Assembly: GCA_022478985.1 (NCBI GenBank)
Contig: JAKSZP010008028.1
Location: 62,001 to 126,000 of the forward strand
DNA length: 64,000 bases
Direction: 5' to 3'
DNA from: Massospora cicadina
Lineage: Eukaryota; Entomophthoromycota; Entomophthoromycetes; Entomophthorales; Entomophthoraceae
In this document: positions 34,066 to 44,140 of the stretch, in pieces
Layout of the letters: the number at the start of each line of letters is the position of its first letter
Numbering within the stretch: position 1 is the first letter of the stretch
Program-made: the position numbers and the translations under genes
The notes under the pieces: model-generated
The model's input: only the letters and a program-made list of their open reading frames with translations
What the model was told of the DNA's origin: nothing
Database searches by the model: none

Positions 34066-34344
34066 TAATCGACCAACCATTGTTTCCTGCCATTTCCGCC
34101 CTTATCTTTGAGTTGGGCGCCACAGTGGTTACCCTTTACTAAATGAATGTGCAGTCAGTAATTTGCTTTCTGTTGCTCATTTGGTCAATTGCCAATTCTT
34201 TGAGTAGTGTTTGCAATACCTTGGAGAAACTCCTTCAGGCCAGCAGAGCCCCATGAATAGCTACTCTTCCCCCAACTAATGTTCAAGAAGGGAATCCGAG
34301 TATTCCCTCCTGAGATATTGTTATCAGGTTTTTGACGCCATTGC
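34066..34344 (+). other. Leader of element I before insertion L
   Basis: Follows the 5' LTR. No match to the tRNA-type primer-binding site of the other elements is seen. Chromoviruses such as Tf1 are known to self-prime, which would explain this, but no self-complementary pair was established here. Confidence 0.4.
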
Positions 34345-34937
34345 TGTCACAGACCAGAAAAACCCCAGTTCTGACTGCCATATAAATAAATATTTTTTTG
34401 GTAACTAACATGAAACCAAACTGGCCAACCATGTTGGGAGAGGCACCCTCAGTACCTAACAAACCCAACAATCCCCTAATCCTAGTTGGTTATTCAAAAT
34501 CCTCTTGAGGAGTTGGTCCACTCCAATCCGCTCAAAATAGCATCTCAATAAGGAAAAAAAAGACCACAATGTATTGAGGTATGCGAACCCCAAATCTGCC
34601 TTTGTTTTTTTATTCTGGGACTTAAAAGGCCCTGCCATCCATAGCTTGACTGGGGAGCAACTGAAAATGCTCCCCAGGAAGGGAATGATAGGGGTAATTT
34701 ATTAGATTTCCAAAGTGAACTTTGGAATGGAAAGGCGCGCTTTATAAAGACAGCACTTCAGTGGCCTCACCCAAGTCATTGATTAAGCTCACACAAGCCT
34801 AATCTACAACTTGGGTGAGACACAACCCAGCACCTGAAATGACTGAACCAAAAATATTTATAAATCAATCCAACTCAGATTCAGAAGAACTGAATCCAAG
34901 ATGTAACGTAACAATTGATACAAACTCATTCATTACA
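34345..34937 (+). repeat. Left LTR of element L
   Basis: Aligns with 35667-36254, sharing GGCCAACCATGNTGGGAGAGG, GCACTTCAGTGGCCTCA and the terminal TTACA. A copy of TATAAAGACAGCACTTCAG near 34743 could be a TATA-containing promoter. Confidence 0.65.
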
Positions 34938-34955
34938 TCACCCCCTGCTATAGGA

Positions 34956-34979
34956 GGGCCCCTCCCCAAAGAGGGGCCC
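34956..34979. other. Perfect GC-rich hairpin in the leader of L
   Basis: GGGCCCCTC and GAGGGGCCC form a perfect 9 bp stem with a 6-base loop, 19 bases after the left LTR. This is where a primer-binding or packaging signal would lie. Confidence 0.6.
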
Positions 34980-35130
34980 CACAGTGGAAGGCTGCCACAA
35001 TGAGGGCTTCTTTGGGTGATTTACCTTGAGCCCCAGGAAAATTAGCCCAAATAAACTCCAGGCCATTAAAAGAACAGATGGTGAGAGAGAGATTGGGACT
35101 GGGCTGCCAGAATCAGCCCACATGGCACAA

Positions 35131-35424
35131 GGATGCATGCCCAGCATGTGGCTGTGTTGCGCCCCCTCCCAGGCTCCCATTGGCGATGGTCTTCCCGTCC
35201 TGACTGGGAAAGTGCTTTCACCAAAGAAAATGTGAGAGGGGCGCGTGGTCCAGCACGGCTGGAGGGCCCTGGCCCGAGGATGCACACCCAGCGTGTGGCT
35301 GCGTTGCGCCCCCCCTCCAAGCTCCTGTTGATGAAGGTCTTCCTATCCCAACCAGGAAGGCGCTTTTCCCAACTGAAGTTTGAGAGGGGTGCATGGTGCA
35401 GTGTGGCTGGACGTCTGACCCCTT
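35131..35424 (+). repeat. Two tandem copies of a 147 bp GC-rich unit in L
   Basis: Units start GGATGCATGCCCAGC at 35131 and GGATGCACACCCAGC at 35278 and continue in parallel (GTGGCTGYGTTGCGCCCCC, GTGAGAGGGG). 147 is a multiple of three, and both strands have long open frames here, but neither resembles a known protein. GC content is visibly higher than in the flanks. Confidence 0.75.
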
Positions 35425-35666
35425 CCCAGGTGGACCATCTGCAGGTGAGGGAGCCCTGCTGGGACAGGTCCCCTCAGTGCAGCTGAATTCCTTGTGATCA
35501 GGAGGCCCCACCGGGAAATTGAACCAACAGTCACTTCAAGTCCAGGGTTGGCCATCAGTCACCAGCTCCCACCAGTGCTGGTTCATTGACAACTGAACTA
35601 AGTGACCACTGAGGTCGGCCAAACTGGGGATTGGAAGCATGCAGCGCACATTTGACTTCAGAATAA

Positions 35667-36254
35667 TGTCATGGACTAGAAATCCCCAGTTCCAACAGCT
35701 TTATAAATAAATATTTGTTTGGTGCACCAACACAAAACCAAATTGGCCAACCATGGTGGGAGAGGCACCCTCGGCACCCAACAAACCCAACACTCCCTTA
35801 ATCCTGGTTGGTTATTCAAAGTCCTCTGGAGGAGTTGGCCCACTCTAATCCACTCAAAATAGCATTTTAATAAGGAAAAAGACCACAATGTAGCAAGGTA
35901 TGCAAACCCTGATTCTCCCTTTATTTTTTTATTTGTGACATAAAAGGCCCTGCCATCCATAGCTCAACTGGGAAGCAACTGACAATGCTCCCCAGGAAGG
36001 AAATGCTAGGGGTAATTTCATATAATTCTGAAGTGAACTTTGGAATGAGCAGGTACGCTTTATAAAGACAGCACTTCAGTGGCCTCATTCAAGTCATTGA
36101 TTAGGCTCGCACAATCCTAATCAAAATTTTGGATGATGCACAACCCAGCACTTGAAACAACTGAACCAAAAATATTTATAAAGCGATCCAACTCAGATTT
36201 GGAGAAATAAATCTGAGTTGGAATTTAATGATTGAGACAAACTCATTCGTTACA
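35667..36254 (+). repeat. Right LTR of element L
   Basis: Starts TGTCATGGACTAGAAATC and ends ATTCGTTACA. It is slightly shorter than the left copy. Confidence 0.65.
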
Positions 36255-36960
36255 CTTGTTGAGGTGCAAATGTGTTCTGCTATCTCACTTACTAATGCTG
36301 CTGCACTATCCAATGCCCAACAATGGGTCGCCCTTTTAAATGCAGTAGAAGGGGACTCCTGTCAATGGGTGCGAGGACTTTTGTGTTCTACTTTGGAGGC
36401 AGGAGATTTTACCTCACTTGTCGTAGTAGTATCAGCTGCTTTGAAACCCCCTGTGTCGCGTTCAGACTGTTTATTCCAATTACTTTATCCTATGACTGAA
36501 GCCTCCATCTTGGCTTCTTCAATCACAACCTTCTGTGAACAAGCTCCTGCGCTTGAGTTCTCCAATGATATGTTCTAAGAAATCTTTAGATCAGTGCTGT
36601 ATTCTGCCCCTTCCCATCACAAAGTTTGGTCCACCCTATAGGGACAGTCGATAAAATATGTTAAGCAGTGACCACTATCAACGACTTCCCTCACCATATT
36701 TCTCACTTTCAAGTGGGAAATTATATGATTGGACTACCCAACGATGACTCATATTCAGTCCTTACCATTGAACCAGTATTGGCCCTGGCCTCATGATCAG
36801 TCAATACTCCAGCGCCCAGGTCATGTTATCCTGGTTCACCTATTAATGAATAAGTAAAATCCCAGTTTGAAGTTACTGGTTCCCAATCCCTCACTCTTTC
36901 TAACTTTGCTCCTGAAAAGGTCCCCGACCCTCCCCCTGATTTACTTGCCATCTTTTCAGT
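36255..36960 (+). pseudogene. Gag-like region of element I
   Basis: The frame starting after L reads VEVQMCSAISLTNAAALSN, WVALLNAVEGDSCQWVRGLL and later FCEQAPALEFSNDMF, and is stopped near 36578. The position before protease and the helical, Trp-containing composition fit gag. No zinc knuckle was found. Confidence 0.5.
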
Positions 36961-36964
36961 TGCA

Positions 36965-37240
36965 GTGGAGATGACCAAATCTACCAATAAACAAAACTTT
37001 GCCTACTTTTTATTGCCCATGAAAATTAGTATCAGGTCTCACCATGTCTCCTTTAAGGCTTTGGTGGATACTGGAGCTGCGGGTAATTTTATGAGTGTTG
37101 AGCTAGCCCAACAATTGGAGCTTGACCTGGACTTATGTCCTTTGGTGATGGTTGCTTCATCAGCCTCCCAGGCCTCATATCTAGTCCAACGGCCAGTATT
37201 TTTCTCAGTACATCAGTTTAAATTTTTGTGATTGGTTCTC
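36965..37240 (+). pseudogene. Aspartic protease of element I
   Basis: The frame of 88 residues contains VSFKALVDTGAAGNFMS, with DTG at 37067-37075, followed by ELAQQLELDL, as in chromoviral retropepsins. Frame is lost after 37231. Confidence 0.85.
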
Positions 37241-37371
37241 AGAAATGCCAAACTTGGTGTTTCCAGTAATCTTGGGGGTCGGATGGTGGTGCTGACAACA
37301 TATTAGAATTCACTTGGAGTGAGATATGTTGTCATTTGTTAATGATCAAATGAAGGGGAAATTTCCTTTAG

Positions 37372-38439
37372 TTGATACCCTTAAGAAAACAAGGATGCAG
37401 CTCCATCACTTCCCTTGTTTCCCCTGCAGGCCTTCTATCAGATTTTCCTGAAGAATTGATGCATTATCAGAGTATCTTTGATTCTGAGAAGGCGGACCGT
37501 CTTCACTCTCAAACTAGTTTTGACTTAGGATTTCAAACAATGGTGCAGTTGGTGAATGTCAACTGTCCCTTGTATTCACACGCAGCGGAGGAGGAGGTTG
37601 CTCTTAACACTTAGTTAGATGATATGCTTAAGAAAGTGTGGTTATTTAAAGAGACATCACCAGTTGCTTTTCCCATCATTTTTTCCAAGAAGGCCAGTGG
37701 TTCCCTCCCATCCCTTCATGGATTATGGACACCTAAACAAAATTACAGTGCATGACCCCTACCCTTTTCCTTTGGAGTAAACTATTAATCAAGTGATTAT
37801 TAAGTATTGCGTGTTCTTCAAGCTTGATCTCATTAATGCTTTCAACCAAATATGGGTGATGGAAGGTCAAGAATGGCTTACAGCAATCTGAACAAAGCAA
37901 GATATTTATTAATTATTTGTAATACCTTTGGATTGAAGAATGCGCCATCCATATTTCAAAAAATGGTTGATTTTGTCCTGGGCAACCTCAATTTACTTGT
38001 GTGATCACATATATTGATGACATTTATGGTACTCTGCCCAGCTTCTTAACAACATGCAAAAGACTTGGAAGCGGTAGTGTCTGCTTTGCATAAGGTGGAC
38101 CTGTTCATCAAGCCTTCAAAATGTGAGTTTTATAAGGAGGAAGTTACATTTCTTAGGAACCTTGTCCTAAATGATTGTTATGCAATTCCCCCCAACAAGT
38201 TGGATGCCATCTGAGAATGTCCAACTCCAACAACCCAAAAACAATTAATAAGTTTCTATGGCACCATCATTTTCCTGAAGAAATTTTCCCTGGCCCTTTC
38301 CCAGTTAGCCGCTCTGCTTCACCTATTCATAGGTAAGAATGTTCCCTTTTGTTGTACACCTGAGTGCCAGCAGGCATTTGAGTCAATTAAAGAGGTGTTC
38401 TTATCACCCCCATCCTAAAACACGCTGACCCCTCCAAAC
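37372..38439 (+). pseudogene. RT of element I
   Basis: LPEELMHYQSIFDSEKADRL near 37450 is the usual linker before RT. LDLINAFNQI near 37830, FGLKNAPSIFQKMVDFVLGN near 37930 and YIDD at 38010-38021 are the palm motifs. VVSALHKVDLFIKPSKCEFY near 38080 and the thumb follow. There are several frameshifts and stops. RNase H begins and is cut by J at 38444. Confidence 0.85.
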
Positions 38440-38444
38440 CATAT

Positions 38445-39137
38445 TGTTGGGATTCTCAACAGTTTAAATGAATCCTTGACTTGGGGCTTTGAACTTATTA
38501 CTTATTTTGGGCAATATCAGCCTATATTCACTATTATTAATCTACCAATCGATGCTTTGTTGGGTCTAAAGCCCAAAATCATTATTAAGTTTGTTTACTT
38601 AGCATCATCCAAATTCAATTAATTTTGGATGAACTTGAGATAAATTATCAAACTGCTCCACTAATTGTTAATCCTAGCTGATAAACTCTATAACAACTAA
38701 TACTCTACCCTGGAGGGAACAAATCCCTTATTTCAATATTATCTTATCTCAAACTTCACCCTATCTTATGAGTACTTTATCTGTTACCTACTTCTCTTTA
38801 TTCTCTAAAAGATTTAGGAAAATGTTTCCTAATCTATTCCCAGTTCCAACAGGGCTTGCGCTGATCATTCCTTATAACCCTTATTTTATCCCTTATTTTA
38901 CTAGTACTATTTAAGGTGCAAATGATCTACTCAATAAAATAACTTTTACGCTTTACCTCTTTTGGATCTTTAGTAGAAGTTCATTTTCTCTATTGGGACC
39001 TCTGAACCTGTCTAGGTTAAGTCCTTAATTATTATTTATTAGGCCTTTGAACCTGTTGTTAAGGTTAAGTTCTACTCTCACCTGTCCACCTCAGCAAGCT
39101 TCAAAGGACCTGCCTTCAGACCTCCCTAGTCCCAACA
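38445..39137 (+). repeat. 5' LTR of element J
   Basis: Starts TGTTGGGATTCTCAACAG and ends GTCCCAACA. The first 118 bp match the right LTR remnant 40540-40657. Confidence 0.75.
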
Positions 39138-39140
39138 AAC

Positions 39141-39158
39141 TGATGCTCCCTGCCAGGT
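39141..39158 (+). promoter_or_regulatory. Possible primer-binding site of element J
   Basis: TGATGCTCCCTGCCAGGT matches the primer-binding site of E at 12 of 18 positions and lies three bases after the LTR. It could be a worn copy of the same site. Confidence 0.4.
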
Positions 39159-39212
39159 CCCTTCTGAGATGCACCCAGAGCTTAATACGCTCTCTTAGGA
39201 CAAACTACTAAT

Positions 39213-40097
39213 ATGGAAAAAATCAATCAAGCTCCAATGAGTAAAGAATCCCAATTGAAGGACCCCATCTATTTTTTAGAGGTGACCGACCATTTTGCCA
39301 AGTATGAGCAAGCGTACACTGGACTAAATTCATATGCCAAAATCATTAACGTAACTCAAGTTCTGCTCGATAAGCGCACCAACGAGTAAAATTCTACCAT
39401 GTTAAAATTTTATCAAAATCTATCCAATCTCAAATATCGCACCTACTCCAAAAACTACTTCGCATCTGCCCAGGCCATCAGGATCTATGATCACGATAAA
39501 ATCGCTTCTCATTATGTCATGGTTATTAATTTTAAAATGGTTCGTGACCTTAAACTTGTTACACTAGAAAGGAATGAGATGATGGCTAAGGTTGATGCAC
39601 TCTTGGCTAAATACAATACCACAATCTCTGAAATTTACCTTCAGGAGATTCTTGCTACCAAATCCCATCCAACTACCCTTCCCGTCTGCACTGAAGAAAA
39701 TTCAAATGAACTTGGAATGAGAGACGGGGTGAATAACAAGCTCCTCACATCAATGGTTGTTAGGTCAGAAACTGTCCAAAATAATCCTTCTAACTTTTAT
39801 GTAATCAACTCTCATTCCCTCAATAAGGAACACCGAGAAGAACTTGGGCTTGCTGAAACCAATAAATTGGATGTTGCTACTAAAGCCGAAGCCCAACAAG
39901 AAAATCTTGAGTTAATTTTGGTGGCTGAGCCAGAACCTCTTGATGATCAAAATGAAGCGGCCAACCTAAACGCTTTGGCACCAAACTTGTTTTTCTCTTC
40001 TGAGGCTCTCAAAAAACTCCAACAACTTGTTCATGCCAACCAAGCCAAGTGCCCTCATGACCAAATCACACTCTCTTACTGCTTTAATTTATTCTAA
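39213..40097 (+). pseudogene. Gag-like protein of element J
   Basis: One frame of about 295 codons starting MEKINQAPMSKESQLKD, broken only by TAA at 39387-39389. It has a coiled-coil-like middle (LERNEMMAKVDALLAKYN) and an acidic, Glu- and Asn-rich C-terminal half. There is no zinc knuckle and no match to the gag of other elements. The length and openness suggest it was functional for the family. The role is inferred from position after the LTR. Confidence 0.5.
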
Positions 40098-40523
40098 ATC
40101 ATTTATTTATTATTCTTTGGTTTTTACTAATATCTTAGGTTTTTCTGCAAACATTGGAGAAGATTTTAAAAAGCTGCCTCCTGACCGCTTTAAATTACTA
40201 ATGCAAAGCTGTGTTCAAATTCTCCTGCCTTCGCCTACCTGCCCAATAATTTCCCTTTCTTCTCTTTACAACCTAAAGTTTCTTGAACCAAAATTACTTG
40301 CATTTATCTCATTAAACTTCTCTCAATCTCCCCTCACACTGATGTGGGCTCTATCTCCATCAAATTAGATATCAACTTGATTGAATCTAAGCCTAAATCA
40401 ACTTCCTTCTATCCTCCTAACCAGCCCTTTCATTCTAATACCAAGACTAAGGCTGCCACTCCACTTATTGTAAACTCAAACTCTCTATATTCTCACCAAC
40501 CCACCAATTGGCACCCCTGGTCG

Positions 40524-40539
40524 AGGCTTGGAGGGGCGT
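40524..40539 (+). promoter_or_regulatory. Polypurine tract of element J
   Basis: GAGGCTTGGAGGGGCG directly precedes the right LTR remnant and matches the tract of element E. Confidence 0.7.
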
Positions 40540-40708
40540 TGTTGGGATGCTCAACAGTTTAAATGAAGCCTTGACTTGGGGCTTTGAAATTGTTACTTAT
40601 TTTGGGCAATATCAACATATATTTACTATTATTAATCTACCAATTGATGCTTTGTTGGGTCTAAAGCCCCAAGTCAAGGCTTCATTTAAACTGTTGAGAA
40701 TCCCAACA
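40540..40708. repeat. Fold-back 3' LTR of J: 169 bp palindromic terminus
   Basis: The first 46 bp (TGTTGGGATGCTCAACAG onward to GGGGCTTT) recur inverted at the end (AAAGCCCCAAGTCAAGG onward to GAGAATCCCAACA) with one mismatch. The switch point falls at AAAGCCC, a 7-base match between LTR position 113-119 and the complement of its own position 40-46. In the 5' LTR the sequence instead runs on from AAAGCCC into AAAATC. This is the mark of self-primed (snap-back) synthesis. Confidence 0.9.
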
Positions 40709-40713
40709 CATAT

Positions 40714-41330
40714 ATTGTTGCATACAATGCTTCATCTGTGGAAGTGGGTGAAGTTCTGCTCCAGCAGCACGATGGTTTAGAACACCCAGTCACCTACTTT
40801 TCCCAAAAATTCTTCTCTGCTGATCAATCCAGGGCCATCTACATTAAGGAGTTTGCAGCTGTAGCATGGGCTTTACTCATAGGCAGTATCTGTTACAAGG
40901 CGCTAAGCATGAGTTAACAGTGCATATGGTCACTAAGCTCTTCTGTATTTTTGCAAACCACAGAAATTGGTACATAGGCAAACTTATACCTATCATTTTT
41001 GTGCAGTTTCAATTTTAAATATGAATTTATGAAAGGTGCATTAGATGTGCTCCCCAATTTCCTTAGCCACAACTGGCTCACTGCCCCTCAGACTCAGATG
41101 AAGCTGGCTTGGTTGCCATGATTCCCTCCACTCAAATCTTATCTATTGTCCCACCTATGGTTTTGTCAGTCAACTTAGCTCCTGATGCTCCTCTCATTTC
41201 ACAGGTTTTAGCAGCTCAAATGATTTGCCAAAGGAGTGGAGCTATTGATCAATTGTTCTCCAAACTCACAAACATTTCCTATATTCCTTGGTGGAGGGTC
41301 TCATTTATTTTTGGTTGAAGGTTTGGGTTC
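40714..41330 (+). pseudogene. RNase H of element I (after J)
   Basis: Resumes with IVAYNASSVEVGEVLLQQHD, HPVTYFSQKFFSAD and YIKEFAAVAWAL, the RNase H motifs. A later GALDVLPNFLS corresponds to the usual ADALSR segment. The region to 41330 is decayed. Confidence 0.8.
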
Positions 41331-42400
41331 CGCCTCTCTTTAGATCTGAGGTGTTTTAAGCGCATCATGATCCTCCCACAATTGGCTATCCAGGCAATAA
41401 GAAATGTATTTATTTGATTAAGCAGACTTATAATTTGGCAGGTTTATCAGAAAGAAGTACCAGCCTGGATTGCTGATTGTGTTACCTGTGCACAGACCAA
41501 GTCAGATCAATCAGTAAGAAATGGCCTTTTTCATCCTTTACAACAGGCAGAGGGTCCATGGGCATTGGTGTCCTTGGAATATATTGTCAAACTTCCCTAT
41601 TCTAATAGGTTAACAGCGGTGATGGTGGTGGTCAATCGTTTTACCAAATTTTCCATATTTATTCTATGTTCTTCCATTATTATGTCAGAAGGAACCACTC
41701 ATCTCTCCATGCGCCATGATTTCTATGTTTGGTCTCCTGCAGGAAATCATCAGTGACTGTGGTTCACAGTTCATAGCGCAGTTCTGGAATGAGCTCTTAT
41801 CCATTAAAAATAACCCCTGCCATTCCACATCGTATCATCTCCAGTCTGATGGACAAACCAGGATAGTTAACCAAATCTTGAAACAGTACTTGCGCTGCTA
41901 TGCTGTGGCTGCACAGGATATCTGGGCCAATGATCTCCCCCTCTCTCAATTTGCCTACAACAATGAAACTCATGCTTCTATGGGGTTTTCCCCTATGAAG
42001 TGACGTTGGGTATATTCCCTTGTTTTTGGATGGTCCCTGCCAGCTTCCCAAGGTCCCAGCTGCCGCAGATCATGTTTATCACATTTGGTCTACTCAATTT
42101 TAGTATGGGAGCATCTCACTAAAGATATTGGTGATTACAAGTGGTTTTTTTATTGAGAACGGCTTCCTGGCCATGACATAATGGTGGGTTCATATGTCAT
42201 GCTTGATACGCACCATTTGTAGATGCAGGTACCTTCCCAGAAGTTTGCAAGCAAGCATTTGAGTCCCCACTTGATGGAGGAATACTTGGGCAATAGCTCT
42301 TTCCAGTTAAAGTTGCCAGCTCACTGGAAACAGCACCCCATCTTCCACATTTCTCAATTGTCCCCATTAAAGGGGACTGTTCCTGTGGACCCAGAGCCAA
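41331..42400 (+). pseudogene. Integrase of element I
   Basis: The zinc-binding part is weak near 41450-41500 (DCVTCAQTKSDQS). The core has LQEIISDCGSQFIAQFWNEL (second Asp present) and SYHLQSDGQTRIVNQILKQY, where the Glu of DGQTERVNQ is missing. LPLSQFAYNNETHASMGFSP follows. The C-terminal barrel continues at 42223 (LPAHWKQHPIFHISQLSPL), a standard phrase of chromoviral integrase before the chromodomain. Confidence 0.85.
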
Positions 42401-42426
42401 TTGTAATTGAGGATGCGGAGGAGGCT

Positions 42427-42585
42427 GAGGTGGAAAACATCTTAGTATCCCACAAATCTCAAAGGTCAGTTCAGTATCTCATTTCCTGGAAAGGCTATCC
42501 AACCTATGAGAACAGTTGGATCAAGGCTCACGATTGCAAAAATTGTATGAAACTAGTCATGGCGTTTTATGAGTCCCATCCTGAT
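42427..42585 (+). pseudogene. Chromodomain at the end of element I pol
   Basis: VENILVSHKSQRSVQYLIS, WKGYPTYENSWIKAHDCKN match the chromodomain core: V-E-x-I start, YLIxWKGY strand and N-S-W. It follows integrase in one open frame (42223-42831), where pol would be expected to end a little further on. In chromoviruses this domain directs integration to heterochromatin through histone H3 methyl-lysine binding. Confidence 0.9.
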
Positions 42586-42693
42586 GCTCCCCGTCTCACT
42601 CAAAAAGTTGCAACTTTAATTGTGATCAAGTTGCCCAAGGCTCATAAAAATGTAGCCTTCATGCAGTTTCCTGGCGGTGGCACCCCTCCTTTG

Positions 42694-42710
42694 GAAAGAA
42701 GGAAAGGGTA
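42694..42710 (+). promoter_or_regulatory. Polypurine tract of element I
   Basis: AAAGAAGGAAAGGGTA directly before the 3' LTR start TGTAAGTCC at 42711. Confidence 0.6.
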
Positions 42711-44135
42711 TGTAAGTCCGGGGGAACGTCTCATTTGCATGGATCAAACGATTTTCCCATTTCCAAATAACAAGGGTCCAAAGAGGGAGGCTGTACCAAC
42801 ATTACCCACGGCGACCTTGCCCACATGGTAGACAAGTTCTGTGTGATAGCGCTTCCTCTAAAGATTTCTCCCCCAGTACCCACACTCACCTCTTCCAAAC
42901 TTGTCCACCAAACTGAGGAAATCTGCACCAATATTATCTAGTCAAAGATGAAAGGTCTAAAACCAATGGGAATAAAGCCCAACAATTAGAAAACTAATAG
43001 TTGAGAAGGGACAAGTATAAATTCTTGGCTGTAATTGTAAAGGTAAAGAGTCATCTAGAAGTACAATTGTTGATGCTAAACACCCTTCAAAACCATTATA
43101 AGTGATCCCTAATGAGCAGATGTTACCTTTGGGAATATTGTAGATAATTTGAAACCCCTATATAAAGAATCAGGATTTTCACCCAATGAAACTCATTTGG
43201 CCAAACAAACGCCCCAGCGACTGGGCATGGGCGAGTTGGTCATCCCAAAACTGTTTTCAACCATTTAGGACCGCCCCTATGTGGGGTGGCCCTGGGGAAT
43301 TCCTGTTGCCCATTGGGCTAAATGCTGTCATGCCAACTGACAGAAATGCAGTCAAGCCTTGTCTTGGTGTTTGTGGATAAATTGAAAGCAACTCAGCCTT
43401 TCACTAAATCCTTTGATGTCAGTTCAAATTATTATTTTCCCCCTCCCCCAAAAATTCGCCAGTTTAGGTCAAATTTGAGAGCCCTGATCACTGCTTGGAC
43501 CTACTACCAAATCAAACACTATTTAATCAGTTGCATTGCACTGAGAAAATTGTTATCAATTCTCTTTAATTTCCTTTCCAATAAAATTCCCATTAGTGCC
43601 CAAATTTTTTTCTATTTTACTCTAATTCTTCTTGCCAAAGTCCAAATGGCACTAACTTGGTGGCCCGTCAGCCCCTACTCTGGATGGGATTTACCAGTTT
43701 TGATTATCACAATCACTCCCACCATAGTTAACTGGATATAACAGGCAAGAAACTTTTGGGAATTCAACTCCATTATCAAAGCTATCCATCCTCAAGTTAT
43801 TGGAATCTGTGACTCATATATCTTACTTTCAAACAAAGATCTGCCCCCTTGTCTCTACTTTAGTGATGAACCCTTCCACCAGTAATCCTGAAGTAGTAAA
43901 CCCAGTATTATCATCCCCTGCAGCAAGACCCGCAGGTCTGGGGTTGTTTCTATTTGGTTTATTACCAGGTTTCTTTTCACGCTTGTCCTACATCAATGGG
44001 TCATTGTTACCTAATTTGCAGCTCCATACAACGTTAATTAAGCGGCAATGCCACTGGCATTCTGGCTTGCTTTTTAGGTGCTCATGCATCCTGACTGGAA
44101 GGCTGGTCTAAACTTCTTCTGCCGTTTTCCTGACA
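42711..44135 (+). repeat. 3' LTR of element I
   Basis: Starts TGTAAGTCCGGGGGAACG and ends TTTTCCTGACA. It contains an open frame at 43322-43741 (see separate entry). Confidence 0.85.
43322..43741 (+). CDS. Hypothetical hydrophobic 139-aa frame inside the I LTR
   Basis: Starts MLSCQLTEMQSSLVLVF and includes LRALITAWTYYQIKHYLIS and hydrophobic runs such as IFFYFTLILLAKVQMALTWW and LPVLIITITPTIVNWI that could span a membrane. The left LTR preserves the end of the frame (LAKVQMALTWWPVSPYSGW) but breaks the earlier part. LTRs rarely code for protein, so chance is a real alternative. No family recognised. Confidence 0.3.
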   Translation: MLSCQLTEMQSSLVLVFVDKLKATQPFTKSFDVSSNYYFPPPPKIRQFRSNLRALITAWTYYQIKHYLISCIALRKLLSILFNFLSNKIPISAQIFFYFTLILLAKVQMALTWWPVSPYSGWDLPVLIITITPTIVNWI

Positions 44136-44140
44136 CTTCC

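Larger units (their letters stand above)
34345..36254 (+). mobile_element. Element L: probable short LTR element without coding capacity
   Basis: Direct repeats 34345-34937 and 35667-36254 (593 and 588 bp) both start TGTCAYRGACYAGAAA and end ATTYRTTACA, the TG/CA form of LTRs. They flank only about 730 bp that holds a GC-rich hairpin and a tandem repeat but no gene. Flanks ATTGC and CTTGT match at three of five bases. A TRIM-like non-autonomous element is the best reading. Alternatives are a segmental duplication or LTRs of a deleted element. Confidence 0.6.
38445..40708 (+). mobile_element. Element J: short LTR element with fold-back 3' LTR, in element I
   Basis: The target duplication CATAT lies at 38440-38444 and 40709-40713 within RNase H of I, whose reading continues on both sides. 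The 5' LTR is 38445-39137. The right end, 40540-40708, starts like an LTR but then folds back: its last 46 bp are the inverted copy of its first 46 bp. The element therefore begins and ends with the U3 terminus in opposite orientation. The interior carries one gag-like frame, and no pol. Confidence 0.9.
32636..44135 (+). mobile_element. Element I: chromovirus (Ty3/gypsy with chromodomain), split by L and J
   Basis: Long LTRs at 32636-34065 and 42711-44135 bound an interior with gag-like, protease, RT, RNase H, integrase and a C-terminal chromodomain. The target duplication is CTCCC at 32631-32635 and CTTCC at 44136-44140. The host sequence on both sides is element F gag. RT is in several frames and the integrase Glu is lost, so the copy is inactive. 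Two smaller LTR elements, L and J, lie within it. Confidence 0.85.

Noticed and set aside
34938..35560. Overlapping open frames on both strands, up to 117 aa
   Set aside because: They arise from GC-rich tandem repeats with few stops. No frame is favoured and no protein resemblance is seen.
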